64,000 nt of DNA from Laccaria trichodermophora (GCA_018417955.1 JACTVC010000020.1:558001-622000); one strand, 5' to 3'; positions 1-13,842 are shown, counted from the first letter of the stretch. Notes: generated by a model from the sequence alone, not told the origin. Numbers and translations: made by a program.

Positions 1-235
1 AGAAAAAGTAAGAGAAAGCAAAGATTGTTGACATTTGTCAATTTTATGCAAGAAAGTGGAAGAAACTTGGACATTGTTGAAGTTGAAATATAGTTATAGA
101 TTGTCAACAATTGTTACCAAAAAAACACATAACTACATTGACAATTGTTCAAAATTGTTGAAAATCTTTGACAAAAGCTGAAGATTGTCAAAGATTGTTA
201 ACAATCGTTGACTTTTGTCAACAATATTCCTTGAA
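1..235. repeat. AT-rich low-complexity tract built on TTGACAA/TTGTCAA
   Basis: The first 235 bases are AT-rich and repeat variants of TTGACAATTGTT and its complement many times at irregular spacing. No reading frame is supported here. It could be the edge of a degenerate satellite or of a transposable element that continues left of the window. Confidence 0.6.
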
Positions 236-725
236 AATTGGGTTCCTCTAAAAAAAAAACAGTTTTGTCCACAGACAGCCTTCATACAAGGACATTGCCA
301 AACAAGTGTCATGATCGCCTCAACTTGGCCTCAACACCATCCAGATTCCGTTCATCAACTCAAGCACCTACTCGTGCAATGAAAGCAAATTTTGAAAACC
401 TGGCGCGGTGCTGTATAAATGCCGCAGCGGATATCTCCATAAACGCTGGGTCGCAGCGTATTCGCTAGACATGGAAAAATATTGTCAAGCAAGGTCATAT
501 AACTGAAGAATGACTCGAAACATCCGCAGGAGCTTTGGAAACAAAGCTGTCATCTTTCAACTTTCAGCGACGCCGCAGTTTCTCAGTTTGCGGCTCGCAG
601 CCTGACTTTCCGTTTCATGGCACTGGGACACTGCGGATTCGCGACTATAACATCTGCGAACCACCTCTGCAACGATCGCCCCTCACAGGATAAGCTATAC
701 TCGCGTCTCTCACATTGCAGTACAA

Positions 726-2346
<1,621 letters not shown>

Positions 2347-3191
2347 ATACTTACTGGTTATCGTTGTTATTCAAAACTGACGTTGCCTAGTAGGCTGGTG
2401 TTGTATACACATTTAGCTCATGCTCGCCTGTTTGTATAATTTCGAATGGAACAACCCTACCCATCTTATCATTCTGAGTTACGAGATCATGGACAGACAA
2501 GACGAAAAACCCACAAGTATCAATCATCGCAGCAAAGAACAATGGAAATGACACAGATTGAAAGGCTTTGCGTAGTATTTATGCAAATGATGATCGTTTA
2601 TTTTGATCAACTTGAACTGCAACTTCCACCATATCGAAAATTGGAACACTGTGGTTCTCATGATGATTCAAAAGCTCAGGTCTCGAGAGCAGAACGAAAG
2701 GACGACAAGATCAAGGACCTATCGGGAACCCACAGTGTGCCTAGCGAAGACCTGAACCCGAGGACCAAAATACAACAATGATGCACCAGGCCTCAACGAC
2801 GGTCGAGCCCCCAGCTTGCGCCGTCCTCCACCTTTCCGATGGGCCCGAAACTTCCCTCATTTTATATCTCGTTTGATCTGCCGGCGAAATGGTGAGTCGA
2901 GGCAGCCGCAAGTAAAATTTTGGGCGCTTAGATATCGACACGTACCGTTGATAGGATGCCATCTACCAACACCTCACAATGGGCTCAACTCACGTGGAGC
3001 AAGCACCACGATGGTGGATCCCATTCAGATGAACAACATGCGCGAGATCGCTTTTGCACCCACTGCCTCTCGAGTACTTCTCTATGGCTGATGGCTATTT
3101 AAGTTGGCTGTCGCGCAACAACCATGGCTGGCATCTCTCGCGACCTCTCCCCACACCGCATTTCTTTCTTACGATAAATTGTTTCCCAAGC
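2347..3191. other. Intergenic, actin 3' end to GTPase start
   Basis: It contains the actin 3' untranslated region and the GTPase promoter. Open frames here are short and overlap on both strands without intron-consistent coding. I see no RNA gene or repeat. Confidence 0.5.
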
Positions 3192-5230
3192 ATGTGTCTT
3201 ACAATGTATGTGCTCCATATACTTACTTCGCTACTGCGCTTACTCATTACCATACTCAGTGACGTTAAAGCGATGTACGGGGTGTCTTCAGTGCCGGAGA
3301 ATTCGGAGCCGAATTTCAAGAGTACGGTGTCGTAAGTCTCTTTGACATTCGATTCATCATTCTGCCCAACATTCTGGTAGCGTCAAGATTCCGGTAAAAA
3401 CGAAACCCATTGAGGTAGAAGAGGCAGCACATGTCAAAGTTGAAGCGTCACCCGCCGATGAAACTGCGCCTCAGCTGAAGTAAGTGGACCGTTAGGAACC
3501 TACGCGCGAGTGATTGATTCGCATCATAGCAACGTCTCATCGTTTGGTAAAGGGAATGTGGAAACAACAAAGTCTAACGCAGAGTTTACCATACTGCTTG
3601 TCGGTACGTGCATCTGTAGTAGCGCTTTTGATATGCGGCTCAAACTGCAACAGGCGAAACTGGAACGGGCAAAACATCATTTTTATCATTGCTTGTAAAC
3701 GTCTTAGCGGGTCGCGGCCCTGATGAATACGATTTGGAACCGTACGATGTAACGAACGAATCCGGCAGTGGACAAATGCACAGTCAAACGAACGCTGCCA
3801 AAATCTACAAGTTCAAAAGTGTGAATGGTGTACAGGTCACCGTGCTTGACACGCCTGGTCTCGCCGACACACGCGGACTCGAGAAGGACAACGAACACAA
3901 ACAGAGTATTACTACCGCTATCAGAGACAGTATACCAGAAGTCACAGCAGTGATCATCCTCGCTAATGGCACCAATCCACGCCTCGGCGTTGCCACCGAC
4001 TACGCAATCACCACACTCTCCTCCATCTTCCCTCGTACTCTCGCGGATAATATCGGCCTGCTCTTCACGAACATCTCCAGCCCTCTCGATTGGAACTTTG
4101 AAGTCGAAACGCTTCCTGTAGAGTTGCAGGGAGTGAAGACCTTCCTTCTCGACAATCCTCTCGCCCGTCACAAAAAGTTCTTGAAGATTAAAGAGAAGGC
4201 TGAGGCGCAAGGTTCAGTCACCAGCGCTAATCAAGCAGTCTTGCGAAAATTGAAGAAAGCAGTCGACGAAGGTCATGAAACAGCCTTGGGCACGCTTGCC
4301 GAGATCTTCGATTGGCTTGACGGACTCGTCCCTCAAGCAACGACCGAAATTGCGTTACTCTACGACCAGTCGATGGAAATTGAGAGGAACATCAGCAGTA
4401 CGCTGGCCCGTATGACGCAGCTGGTAGAGAAAAAGGAGAAGTTAGATGAGCTTCTCAACAAATCTGATGGTATGCTGTTAGTGAGTCAGGCTATCCGTTC
4501 GCTATTTGTTACATCCCACTCACCGTATTGTCCACAGACCGTCAACGAAATGGCCAACTTTAAGAGCGTCATCAACAAGAAAACGTGGATTCTTCAGGAT
4601 CGACCGTTCCATAGCACTCTTTGCGTTTACCCGCAGTGTTACTCCAATTGTCATATCAAGTGCCACCTTGAATTCACACTCGACCCCATGAAGCTAAATC
4701 ATTGTTGGGCTTTTCCGTCACAAAGTGCCTGTCAAGTTTGCAACCACCCCATCCAAAACCATCAACACTACAATTCACTCTGGTACGAAAAGCACGAAAC
4801 TGAGGACTACGTTGACGCCCAAAGAAAACGGCGCCACGACGAGGCGACGAAGATTTACAAAAGTACCCAGGTTTCGATCAAGGACGTTCGGAGTTTCATC
4901 AACATCATCGGGAAAGAGATGGCGGATGCAACTGAGGAGATCGGTCGGCTCGCTGAAGAGTACTCGAAGCTGTCGCTCTCTGGAAGCTTTTCTGGGCAGG
5001 TCAAGAAATCCGTGAAAGTTCTCGAGACGCACTTGGAGGCCATTCGCAACAAGACGGACGAAGCGAGTGTCAAGCGCATGGAGGCGAGTTTGGAACAACT
5101 TAAGGGGAAGCTCAGGGTACTCGAGGTCGCGGCGGATGTAACGCAGAGGGGGATTTCAAAACCTACTATCCTCGAGCGGTTGGGCAGGCGGGCTGTCCAT
5201 GTTGCGGAAATTATGATTGGCATATCGTGA
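3192..5230 (+). CDS. AIG1-like GTPase with C-terminal Cys/His region (copy 1, about 592 aa)
   Basis: Predicted P-loop GTPase. Exons: 3192-3205, 3260-3331, 3381-3479, 3530-3603, 3654-4480, 4538-5230 (1779 nt). The Walker A GETGTGKTS is split by the fourth intron; the G3 motif is DTPGLAD, preceded by VQVTVL. A helical region follows (about residues 220-340), then a Cys/His cluster (CVYPQCYSNCHIKCH ... CQVCNHPIQNHQHY) likely to bind zinc, then another coiled-coil-like stretch with GQVKKSVKVLETHLEAI. The last intron (57 nt, multiple of three, no stop) was placed by comparison with the paralogue at 55007-56934, where reading through would terminate. Such proteins are expanded in basidiomycetes; their function is unknown. 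The AIG1/septin-like superfamily label rests on the motifs. The short N-terminal exons are the weakest part of the model. Confidence 0.8.
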
Positions 5231-6665
5231 GTCCGCGTCCTGCTTCGTGTCCCACTCCCTGAACCGTTTGTCACTCAGGGGTTCCTCCTAAAACTTGCAT
5301 ATTCTCCCTATGCCTCGGGTTATAAAGCATCTTGTTTCCACGCGTTCTTGTTGTATTTGTTATGTGTGTAAAGGCAGCTAGAAGAACTCAATGAAAACAT
5401 ATTTCGATCGGAAAGCTGGGTAGAATAATTAACAATTTCGCCGATCGTGCCTAATGGTATTTCGCGCGATCGACGACCTCGGTCTTCACACCTTGTGAAC
5501 ATCAAGTGAATTATCATTCGAGAATGATGTGCTTATGCATTCAGGCGAACAGAGTGATTCACCAATCTCACTTCAGAACTATCTTTTTCCAGCGTGACCT
5601 ACAGTCCTCAGGATCAAAAATATCGGTCAGCGAACGGTCACAGCAGCTTTTCCTTTAGCACCTGTTCAATATCCGTCTCGCAACCAATATCCTCGCAGCT
5701 CCGACTGTTACTGTTGGTTACCTCGAAAGATAAATGACGACCTTCGTTCTCCTTCGTTATGGGCTAGTTTCTGACACGGCAATCATCGGATCCGGCTCTG
5801 CGCTCCCTGTGCGGTCATCGTCGAGGGGAGCCCCTGCGCTGATTGACCGAAAGCTCTCGACTCGGAGTGCGCCAAGTAAGAGTGGCATTATCGTTTACAA
5901 GTTTAAGCCTCCTCGGACGGAAAGCTTCTGAACGGCTCTGTGAACATCCTCAGACTGCTTATGATTTGACTTTTGCTCTTCCCTCGTTGCTGGATCAATT
6001 GCTGGATCCAATATTCTCGCGCAAAGGTACGCGGATGGCATACTTGTAAGTACGGGCATCTGGTTGACCGTTTTTAGCGATGAAATCTCAGAGTTGAAAT
6101 TCTTAGAGGCAGAGAAAGGAGCTTGCCGGTTGTGCCGTCGGCGGCACGTCGTGTGCGCGAGATTTCCAAGCTACAACCAAGCTAAGTACTCCAGGCTATT
6201 CCCGGTCCAACTTGCTCTCTTGAGGGTTACCTAGCTTGATTCCCGACATTTGAGTCTCGGTGGCAATTCGAAATGCGCGATATACACAACGAGCTCAGCT
6301 CAGCTGTGCATTCATGACAGCAGAAGGAGACAGCAGGCCCAGTCGGGACTTAGGCTGACCTATACTTACTTGGGAGGTTGTTTATGGCCGGCGCTGTCGA
6401 ATCGCGATGTATATGAAATTCAACTCTCAAATGATCCGTCAGATGGTATGTGGCTTCAATAAAAATGTTTTAATTCAAGTTGAATTCAAGGATGCATTTG
6501 AATTTTGGAAGATTTTGGATCACGGGATGCGCGGTAAAGACTATACCCAGGAACGAGACTAACCTTGCCATTGGAGTCGAGTTCCTCCATGTCCTGCAAC
6601 CCCCTGTGTAGCCATACTTCTCTCAAAGACCGACATCTGAAGACACTCAGCTTTCTAGCGCAAGG
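5231..6665. other. Intergenic region, no supported gene
   Basis: The first 100 bases are the GTPase 3' region, also present after copy 2 (near 57060-57100). The rest holds only short overlapping open frames. A GC-rich stem (GTGCCGTCGGCGGCAC) lies near 6134-6149. Nothing else is assignable. Confidence 0.4.
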
Positions 6666-8278
6666 ATGGTGCAGGTAACTGTGGGGAATACTGTCGGCGC
6701 TCTCCAAATCGCGATTACTGTCGCTACGTTGCTCTTCGGGTTTGTTACTATGCAATGTATTCAATACATGAAACGTTATCCAGACGATCCGGCTATCTTG
6801 AAAACAATGGTGAGAGATTTGCTGCTATAGTTTGAGGTGGTCGCTAATCTCACCCATAGGTTGCTTTGAATTGGTATGCTTTTCGTGCTACCCTCGTGAA
6901 AAATACGCGCTAAAGCAGAAACACTTAGGCTTATGGAGCTTGGACAATCAATCGCCGTGTCTTATGAAATGTACAGGGTGACGGTCGAAGGGTCCAAATC
7001 GACTCGTTTCGTCGGCCTCGGAGCTGCAGTGGTTCTCGGAGGGTTGATTACGGCGATTGTGCAGGTGCGTCTGGCCTGATTAAAATCGTTGCAGTGTGCA
7101 CAAGGCTAATGGCAGAACAACATATAGAGCTTCTTTTCCTGGCGCCTATACAAGCTGCTTCCTCAGCCATTCAGCTACATCGGCATTCTTTGCATCGTGA
7201 TTTCAAATCTTCGATGCGTTGCAGCTTTCATATTTAGTCAGCGAGTCATTAACCAAACCGTTGTGGAGTGGAGAGCGGATTCTTTCAGCTTGGCCACGGT
7301 GTTGTTGTCGTCTGGTGCCGTAATTGACATCATCATTGCGGTTACTTTAGTAACGTTTTTGTTGAAAAAACGGCGAAAGGCTTTTTCTAGGTGCGGCCCC
7401 AGTCGTTGGCATTTAACTCGTATTCAAGGACGTCATTGTACAGGGCTGCAGGATTCATTGAGCGAATTGCAGCATTTACGATCCGTACGTGACCTTTAGA
7501 GTTGGTTATCACACATGACATTAACCTTTTCAAAGGTACTGGCCTTCTCACCAGGTAAGAGCTTATCATCCCATTCAAGCTTGCCAAAAACCAATAGAAT
7601 GGACAGTATCACGGCAACCTCTGTGCTTGTTTGCGTGAGTTACTTAACTCTTTCAATTTAAAATTTCACCTTTATCATCGCTCGACAGTACCTTACTATG
7701 AGGGAGACCTGTGAGGCTACTTCTCGAGATCAATTAATTTCCTATTTCTGATATTATTTTGCAGACGTTTGGGTCGCCATATACACGGTCCTTGCAAAAT
7801 GTGTGCTTATTCGTGTGGCTTTCGTTGACCATGATGCTTATTTCACTTCGAAAAGTGTACTCCAATTCTTTCCTTTCAGCGTATGAGTTTACGATGCTTT
7901 CTCAAGACCATGATTAACAAGATCCCAGACTGAATGGACGTCAATCATCATCATCAGATAGCGGAACCCACTCCTCTTCGCTTACACAACGAGTGGGCGT
8001 AACAAAGCCACCTAATGTTGATTCTGATATTTCTTGCGTCGTCGTTATTACTCATTTGTTTGCCTCTAGCCCCGTCCAAATCAAATGATTACAGTCGAGA
8101 TGACTTCAGTCGTCAAATCCGATAAAGACCAAATGGGTATACCGCAAGACAGTCACGAATGGCAAGACGTAAAATACCAGGTCGGTATTCCCTCTTCTTT
8201 GTTAATTTTCACCGGATTTATGTTGGAACTCAGGATCCTACTACCCAGCTAACGCCGCCACCGTCATCTGCGGTTTGA
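6666..8278 (+). CDS. DUF6534-type multipass membrane protein (about 333 aa, 13 exons)
   Basis: Membrane protein of the Agaricomycete-expanded DUF6534 family, function unknown. Exons: 6666-6809, 6860-6873, 6929-7064, 7128-7390, 7444-7484, 7536-7554, 7598-7634, 7689-7710, 7765-7800, 7856-7880, 7929-8037, 8070-8180, 8234-8278 (1002 nt, in frame). Hydrophobic helices include GALQIAITVATLLFGFVTM near the N-terminus, VGLGAAVVLGGLITAIV, YIGILCIVISNL and LSSGAVIDIIIAVTLVTFLL. The family hallmark end of the core is recovered only after splicing: VWVAIYTVLAKLYSNSFLSALNGRQ spans three exons. A Ser-rich cytoplasmic tail follows. The last two introns are less certain; retaining the final one would stop translation near 8240. 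Two exons are 14 and 19 nt long. Confidence 0.82.
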
Positions 8279-8369
8279 TTTATTGCAGCTGATATTTCAC
8301 CTCTCATATCCAGGCTCCGTGCAGTTTATATTATTTTTATGCTCAAATTGCTGGTTAATTTGGATGGTA

Positions 8370-8740
8370 TCGAGCACCAGAACTTCGCAAACTCAACGGG
8401 TTCTTTCCCAATAGCTTAAGCTGGCGTCTGGATACAACTTCAACTCTAGATCTGGGAACTACACTGCCTCTGGCTCCGGGACAATCCATTTGACATGCCT
8501 ATCCCCGAGGCCCATGCTGAATACCACAAGGTGTGACGGCGATTGCGTCTAATGTCCCACACCGCTAGGAATATATCAGCAAGACGTCCATTGGAAGATC
8601 TCAACTCGACATCCGACCCCAAAATTGCTTTAAGAAGGCAAATACTCTTAGCGTTGCGCTAAAGCCTAACATTCATGGGCTCGTCTCCGCTGACGACGAT
8701 TATTTCTACAACCTTGCAAGACTAGAACCTTCAAAGCTCA
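8370..8740 (+). pseudogene. Degenerate copy of the 10848-11514 gene
   Basis: Nucleotide stretches such as AAACTCAACGGG followed by CCCAATAGC match the neighbouring gene at about 11093-11122, and later blocks (CGACGATTAT) also correspond. The reading frame is broken by stops and indels. It lies between the DUF6534 gene and the minus-strand nucleotidyltransferase gene. It is best read as a decayed tandem duplicate. Confidence 0.6.
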
Positions 8741-8898
8741 AAGTGTTTTTTGAGGGTAAAAGTTACTGTAAGTTACGTCCGTATATATTGAACTACATCT
8801 GGCATAGTGCTAAATTTGTATTGTTTTTCTTGAGTTACGGCCAGTCTCAACTTGTCAGAATCCTACGAAAGAATTGCGTGACATTCATGCCACAGAAA

Positions 8899-9578
8899 CT
8901 ACTTAGTGATTACAACCGCTGCCGCTGCTGTCTTGTTGGCACCCTTCCCCTCCAGATACCGCTCGAGACCCGCCCGTGCAGATTTGGAGGTGTCACTGCT
9001 ATCCTTAATGTCGAGCTTCAAGTGGTGATTTTGACAGTACCCCAAAAGGAACCCAATGTCGAAACTGTCCGACTCTGACTTCGCTCCTTTCCTCTCTCCA
9101 TGTGTGACCAATTTCTCCCTCAAAAGCAAAGGCGGAGCCACAACAGACACATGCCCGCCTGGCCCCAGGTTCTGCACTACATGACCATGGGGCGTCAAGA
9201 ACTCGGTGTATTGGGGGCGGTTGGGCCAGGACTTGGGATCAAACGCCTCTATTTCTGTTCCATCCAAAGTGAAGGTCGGTTCACCAAAGGATCCATGCCC
9301 AATTTTGAAACCCGCGTCGGTTTTGGCTAGGGTCTGGAGGGCTTTGTCGATGTCCTCGCCCTTATTGGATCGGAGAACAAGGTCCACGTCTTCGGTTGCT
9401 CGGGTGCTACCCAACGCGACGCATGCTGCTCCTCCTAGCACAACGTATGCGATGCCTGCTTTTTCACAATGCGCAGCTAGTTTTCCCAAAAATTGTGGGG
9501 TTATCGGTTTACCGGCGGGATCTGTGGGTCGACGTTAGAAATTAGCTTGGATGAGCGGTCTGTATACGCACGACTCAT
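8899..9578 (-). CDS. Nucleotidyltransferase-fold protein (about 209 aa)
   Basis: Exon 1 is 9572-9578 (ATGAGTC) and exon 2 is 8899-9521, joined by a 50-nt GT-AG intron; the spliced start is MSHPAGKPITPQFLGKL. The core AYVVLGGAACVALGSTRATEDVDLVL fits the minimal nucleotidyltransferase pattern GG-x-A ... S-x-R-x-T-x-D-x-D: a Gly-Gly helix start followed by a D-V-D metal-binding pair. A third acidic residue may be in TEIEAFDP. Related bacterial proteins include antitoxin-linked transferases, but the fungal substrate is unknown, so I assign only the fold. A second divergent gene of possibly the same fold lies 1.3 kb to the right, with a pseudogene immediately to the left. Confidence 0.75.
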
Positions 9579-10847
9579 GGCTGTTGCGCTGAAGGTAGGT
9601 TTGAAGTTATTGAGTTATCTGAGAACTGGAACTGATGAAGCTTTCCACCATCCAGCCGCTTTAAGTACCTTTATGTGCGCCAACTTACGATGACGTACGA
9701 AAACATAAGAAGCGATTGTTGGAGCTGAATTGTTCATCAAGTCTCCGTCTGTCAAGGGATGAGCGAGTGCGCGCCCGTTAGGCCGCTGGACCTATTTCGA
9801 GGTTGCGCTTCACATGGATGCACTGGACCGTCGGCCATGGCAAAAAAAAAAAAAGACAAATTTTTTTTTCAAATGGATTTACGCTGGCCGCGTAAAAATA
9901 CTTAGCGCTGTGGGTAGCGGGAGTGAGGAGAAGTCAAAATTCAGTTCGCGTCGCGCAAGGTCACCTGGACACGAAATCTATCTTTAACATGCGACAGGCA
10001 TCTTTCCGAGTCCGTCGGGAGATTGCACCATATCTCCTCCCAGTGTTATCTGCTCTTCTACTTGCTCAGACAAATTCGAAGTGCCGTGAACCGCCTAGCC
10101 CAAACATAGACGTGGTGTTAGACGGGCGCCGAATCAAGTAAGCCAAGCTTCGACTGCGTGCGCAGTTTAGGAGGGACGTGCACGACTGATGTTTTTTTTT
10201 GTGTCTGAGGACCGGAACTGGCAGGAACGTAGGAAGGCCGTTTGTTCTAGATACAGTAAGTGCCAGGCTCAGGCTGCCAGATTAATTTTTTCCCAGGTTG
10301 CTGCAAAGTTGGGAGGAGACACTGGATCGTTTGCCGTAATAACAACGAAAGAACTTGAAGGGACCGAAGAGAATGTCCCCTTATGCTCGTTTTCAAGGTT
10401 CAGCGCCGCAGCGGCCAAAAATCGTGTCGCGCAGAGCACGTATTAACCGCTAGGTACTTACTTTATATGTAAAGCGTGTCATGCTGCGCTTTCTAAAACC
10501 TGGCGCTCGCTTTCAAGTTTTCTGAGCACTGCGAAGCTGGACTTCAACGTGAAGGTCAACTTGGGACCGTAAGCCAAATTTGAAACCGCAACTCTGCAAT
10601 TTGAAGGCAGAGAAGTAAGCGATAGCCTATTACCAAATTGGCAGGCATTGCTTAGACATTCGGAATCGTACCTATCACCCCTGTCATTTGCTCTCCAAGA
10701 AATTTAAGAATGAACGAGATAGAGTATTGAAACGCTGAAGATCGACACGACTCCGAGCAGAGCGGACTCTGAAAATCGCATGCATCCTACCACTCAACTG
10801 AATGTAGCAAATAGCGCTCTTCAGCAACTCTTCAATACTCAGATTCT
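9579..10847. other. Intergenic region, no supported gene
   Basis: It contains a poly-A/poly-T tract near 9841-9870 and short overlapping open frames only. No domain, RNA gene or clear repeat is visible. Confidence 0.4.
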
Positions 10848-11514
10848 ATGATCCAACCCGACATCCAAACCGTCAACACAGTTCTGCACGAAGCAGGCAT
10901 CCCTGTAATTTTATGGGGAGAGCACGCGATGAAGGAGTCTAACATCCCAACCATGATCTTAGTGCGGCCATCAGCTTCCTCCCTCCCATGACTTCTCCTT
11001 ACCTTCAAGTTTGTTCGTATAGCGCGAAGACATACTTGTCCCAGATTCCCACCTCGACACCGCCGCATCCGCCCTCTTAGCCAACGGATGGACAAACTCA
11101 ACGGGCCCCCTCCCAATAGCCCGAGCGGGTTTCTGGATGCCCGGTTGGGAAATCGTCGCGGCCGCTTGTCGCAGATTCCACTACCCCGGACGCCAAGACG
11201 ACCCATTCGCCAACGAACTTCTTATCCTGCCTACATCTTTTGTCGGGCTCGGCGCTGAGCCGGTTTTGGACAAGACAAAGGACTTTACGTGCCATGACGA
11301 TAACATATATTGTCCCTCGTCCGAATTGATGCTTACGACGATTATCCGTACGATTTTGAGACACCCAGATGCGGAGAGCGTTCTGTCGCTGATGAGGGCG
11401 TGGATGTCGTATTTTCAGTTGTATGCTGGGTTTGATGAGGCTTCGTTGGATGGTGCGGATGATGAGGTGAGGGAGTTTTGGAAGGCGGAAGTGGAAAATA
11501 TGAAAGATACCTAA
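10848..11514 (+). CDS. Uncharacterised protein, possible degenerate nucleotidyltransferase fold (about 201 aa)
   Basis: Exon 1 10848-10961 and exon 2 11023-11514 join in phase 0 across a 61-nt GT-AG intron. The N-terminal pattern IPVILWGEHAM followed by REDILVPD resembles the helix-then-D-x-x-V element of nucleotidyltransferases, but the GG and the acidic pair are not convincingly preserved, so activity is doubtful. The rest (ARAGFWMPGWEIVAAACRRF, CPSSELMLTTIIRTILRHPD) is well-behaved coding sequence without a domain I recognise. A broken copy lies at 8370-8740. No signal peptide or membrane segment is visible. The ATG chosen is the only one in frame before the conserved segment. Confidence 0.65.
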
Positions 11515-12247
11515 TTTGAATTTTCGGTGGTTGGTGGCAGGTTTTAAGCTGTAAGTTAGTTCTTATAGTAGCGTTTACTTCTTACTAACTTGTCGGCCAG
11601 TTTACACCCTCACAGTCCATGTATGCGCAGTGTACATGTCATAGGAATTACTATTGCGGCTTTCAGATGCCATCGATCATCACAGATCGCTAGCTGACAT
11701 TTGGGTTTGCATATATGCAGAGTATGAATTGAGAGCGAGCAAGCAACCCGAATGACAAAGCCTCGCATGGAGGTCGCCTGCAAGTACTTTGTGGGTTAGC
11801 TATCTTTATACGAATATCATCTCAAGCGCTGACTAGGCGCTTTCTTTAGTTCAATCCTCACGAAAAGCATACCGCATAAACGTTACGATCGGTTACTCCA
11901 ACTATGACTTTGAAGGTGACTACCTGCTCAGCGTTGTATATCGTGGTCTTTTATCAATTGAGCCTCTATCTCTAGTAACGGCCAGACCCCACACACAAGC
12001 AACATGAGTGTATGCGCGTTAAACTCGCCTGACTGCGAGTTTATCTGGTCTGCATCACCAGTGAAATCGAAACACAACACGTGGATCATGACTTTGCACT
12101 TGCCTTGAAGAACCCACCAGGAGCTGGGACGAAAGCCATGCGGTTCTGCGCCCGCGGGCATCAGCCCTATAACCAGGCAATACCCTACGCGGGAGAGTTA
12201 CCCAATTCACAGTTACCACAGCACCACACCTCGACGACCGTAGCAGA
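11515..12247. other. Intergenic region, no supported gene
   Basis: It covers the 3' region of the preceding gene and the 5' region of the DUF2470 gene. Small open frames on both strands overlap and lack coding character. Confidence 0.4.
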
Positions 12248-13132
12248 ATGCACATGCCAGCCGACCCAGTTGCTGCCGATTCTAGATTTCTGAGCATGTA
12301 CATGTCCAATGGCCACCCACAGACTTTGATCGCCTACGCGAAATGGTACGGGAAAGTGAAGGAGGGGATATCGAGTGCGGAGATGATGGCGATCGATTCC
12401 AAGGTAAGTAAAATCCTATATGGCAGTTTTGAATTACTTGAACCAACTGGGGAATTGTAAACAATGTAGAGCATGACGCTGGCGTGTACGCTCGAGTGTG
12501 GGTCTAAGAAAGAGGTGCGGGTAGCGCTTAACCCGCCTTTGTCGGGGTACGACCAAGTCACGTCCCGACTCATCGAAATGAAGGCTATATCACAGGAAGG
12601 CCTTGGGATGGTCAGTCCGCCTTTCCTTTTCAAAAAAAAAAACATTTGAATCCAAGGTGCTCATCAACCCTACTCAGATCGAGGTTCCGAAAATAACCAC
12701 ATTCAAACTTGGAGTGCCCAAAGGTAGTAGTATTGCAGTCACCATTGGGATTACTCTCCTTGTAGCCTTTACGTGGTACATCTTCTTGGCCCCCAAAAAC
12801 TCGGCCTGTCCATTTTTCCTCCCTGCAAATATCGTCCGGTCATACCTTGGCTTGCGCGCTGTGGAGCTCGGAATGGGATTCATCGTTCTTTGTCATTTGC
12901 TGGAGAGCTTGTATACGTTTTCGTTATGTCGGAAACATTGTACGGGTTTTTTTGTTGGCGTACGTCTTGTTGTTTTCCTACTTTTTTTGTGCAGTGCTCA
13001 TTTGCTCTTTTCGTTCGTGATTAACAGGCGCAATATGTCATTGCGACGATCGTAGTGGGTTATCTTAGCTGGATTAGCCTTAGAGAACACATCCGAATCG
13101 CAAGAATTGGTTCTGTGATGAAAATGGAGTAG
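12248..13132 (+). CDS. DUF2470-domain membrane protein (about 234 aa)
   Basis: Exons 12248-12403, 12470-12610, 12657-12959 and 13028-13132 are all in phase 0 (52, 47, 101 and 35 codons including stop). The N-terminal half has the DUF2470 pattern typical of fungal members (SRFLSMYMSNGHPQTLIAYAK, MMAIDSKSMTLAC, GYDQVTSRLIEMKAISQEGLGM). The C-terminal half carries hydrophobic segments (IAVTIGITLLVAFTWYIFLA; LGMGFIVLCHLLESLYTFSL; YVIATIVVGYLSWISL), matching fungal DUF2470 proteins with a three- to four-helix membrane tail. DUF2470 is related to haem-utilisation flavoprotein C-termini, but the role of the fungal membrane form is not established. The start is the first ATG before the conserved segment. 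Confidence 0.85.
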
Positions 13133-13830
13133 GCGAGTTTGTTTGTGGTGGTACCTTTTAGCCTTCTTCTATTAGCCTGTAGTGCTTTTTTCCGTCGAAA
13201 GGGTTTTCAATCCATCGTACCTTGATATCCTTGTTTGCCGCATGGTGAATTACGGTGCTGATGGGCTCATTATCAAAGAGCCGTGAATGTGCCTATTTCA
13301 ATGGACATGAAATTTATGAGAATGCCTATGGAGTTCATGGTGAGTTGCAGCAGCTTTGGATCCAGGATTGTCTCCCAGCGACAACGAAGGCAAGGAGATA
13401 TTTTGTCGACACTGCAGAATAAAAAGTCATGTCTTATCACGCGGGAAGCAAATGGTCGCGTTAGGCGTGTCACCCTCGATATCAAAAACTTTCTCTACCT
13501 TTCCTGATAGTCTAAAATGCTGCTGGAGGCTATCATGACGACTAGGTGTGCATGCAGAGTTGCTGCGGAACGGCGACTAGCTGCTAATGCCAGTGTGGTT
13601 CGACGCCCAATCCGATGTCGACAAGTTGAGATATTGTAGGCCAAGGAGACTCTTGCTATGTGTACTCAGGATTTTATTGACGGTTTGAATCGGTAGAAAA
13701 GAGTGAATTGAGTGATATTCACACATGATCGCCAAATCCAAAAATAGCTTGCTCCTCTCTTCTGCTCGTACCATGACTCGTCTTGGAAGTTGTGTGACTA
13801 GGCTCAGTCATGGTCCGTGCACTTAAACAG
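13133..13830. other. Intergenic region upstream of the U2 copy
   Basis: No coding or RNA feature is supported. Short open frames overlap on both strands. Confidence 0.4.
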
Positions 13831-13835
13831 AATCA

Positions 13836-13842
13836 TATATAA
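13836..13842 (+). promoter_or_regulatory. TATA box of U2 snRNA copy 1
   Basis: TATATAA lies about 28 bases upstream of the U2-like start at 13864, the spacing expected for a TATA-directed start. The equivalent stretch upstream of copy 2 (18635) has no such TATA. Confidence 0.5.

Noticed and set aside
3704..4210. 168-aa minus-strand frame
   Set aside because: Antisense to the GTPase domain of copy 1, which carries the motifs.
6076..6115. Resemblance of TCAGAGTTGAAATTCTTAGA to an 18S rRNA segment
   Set aside because: The match is about 20 bases long and the surrounding sequence shows no rRNA.
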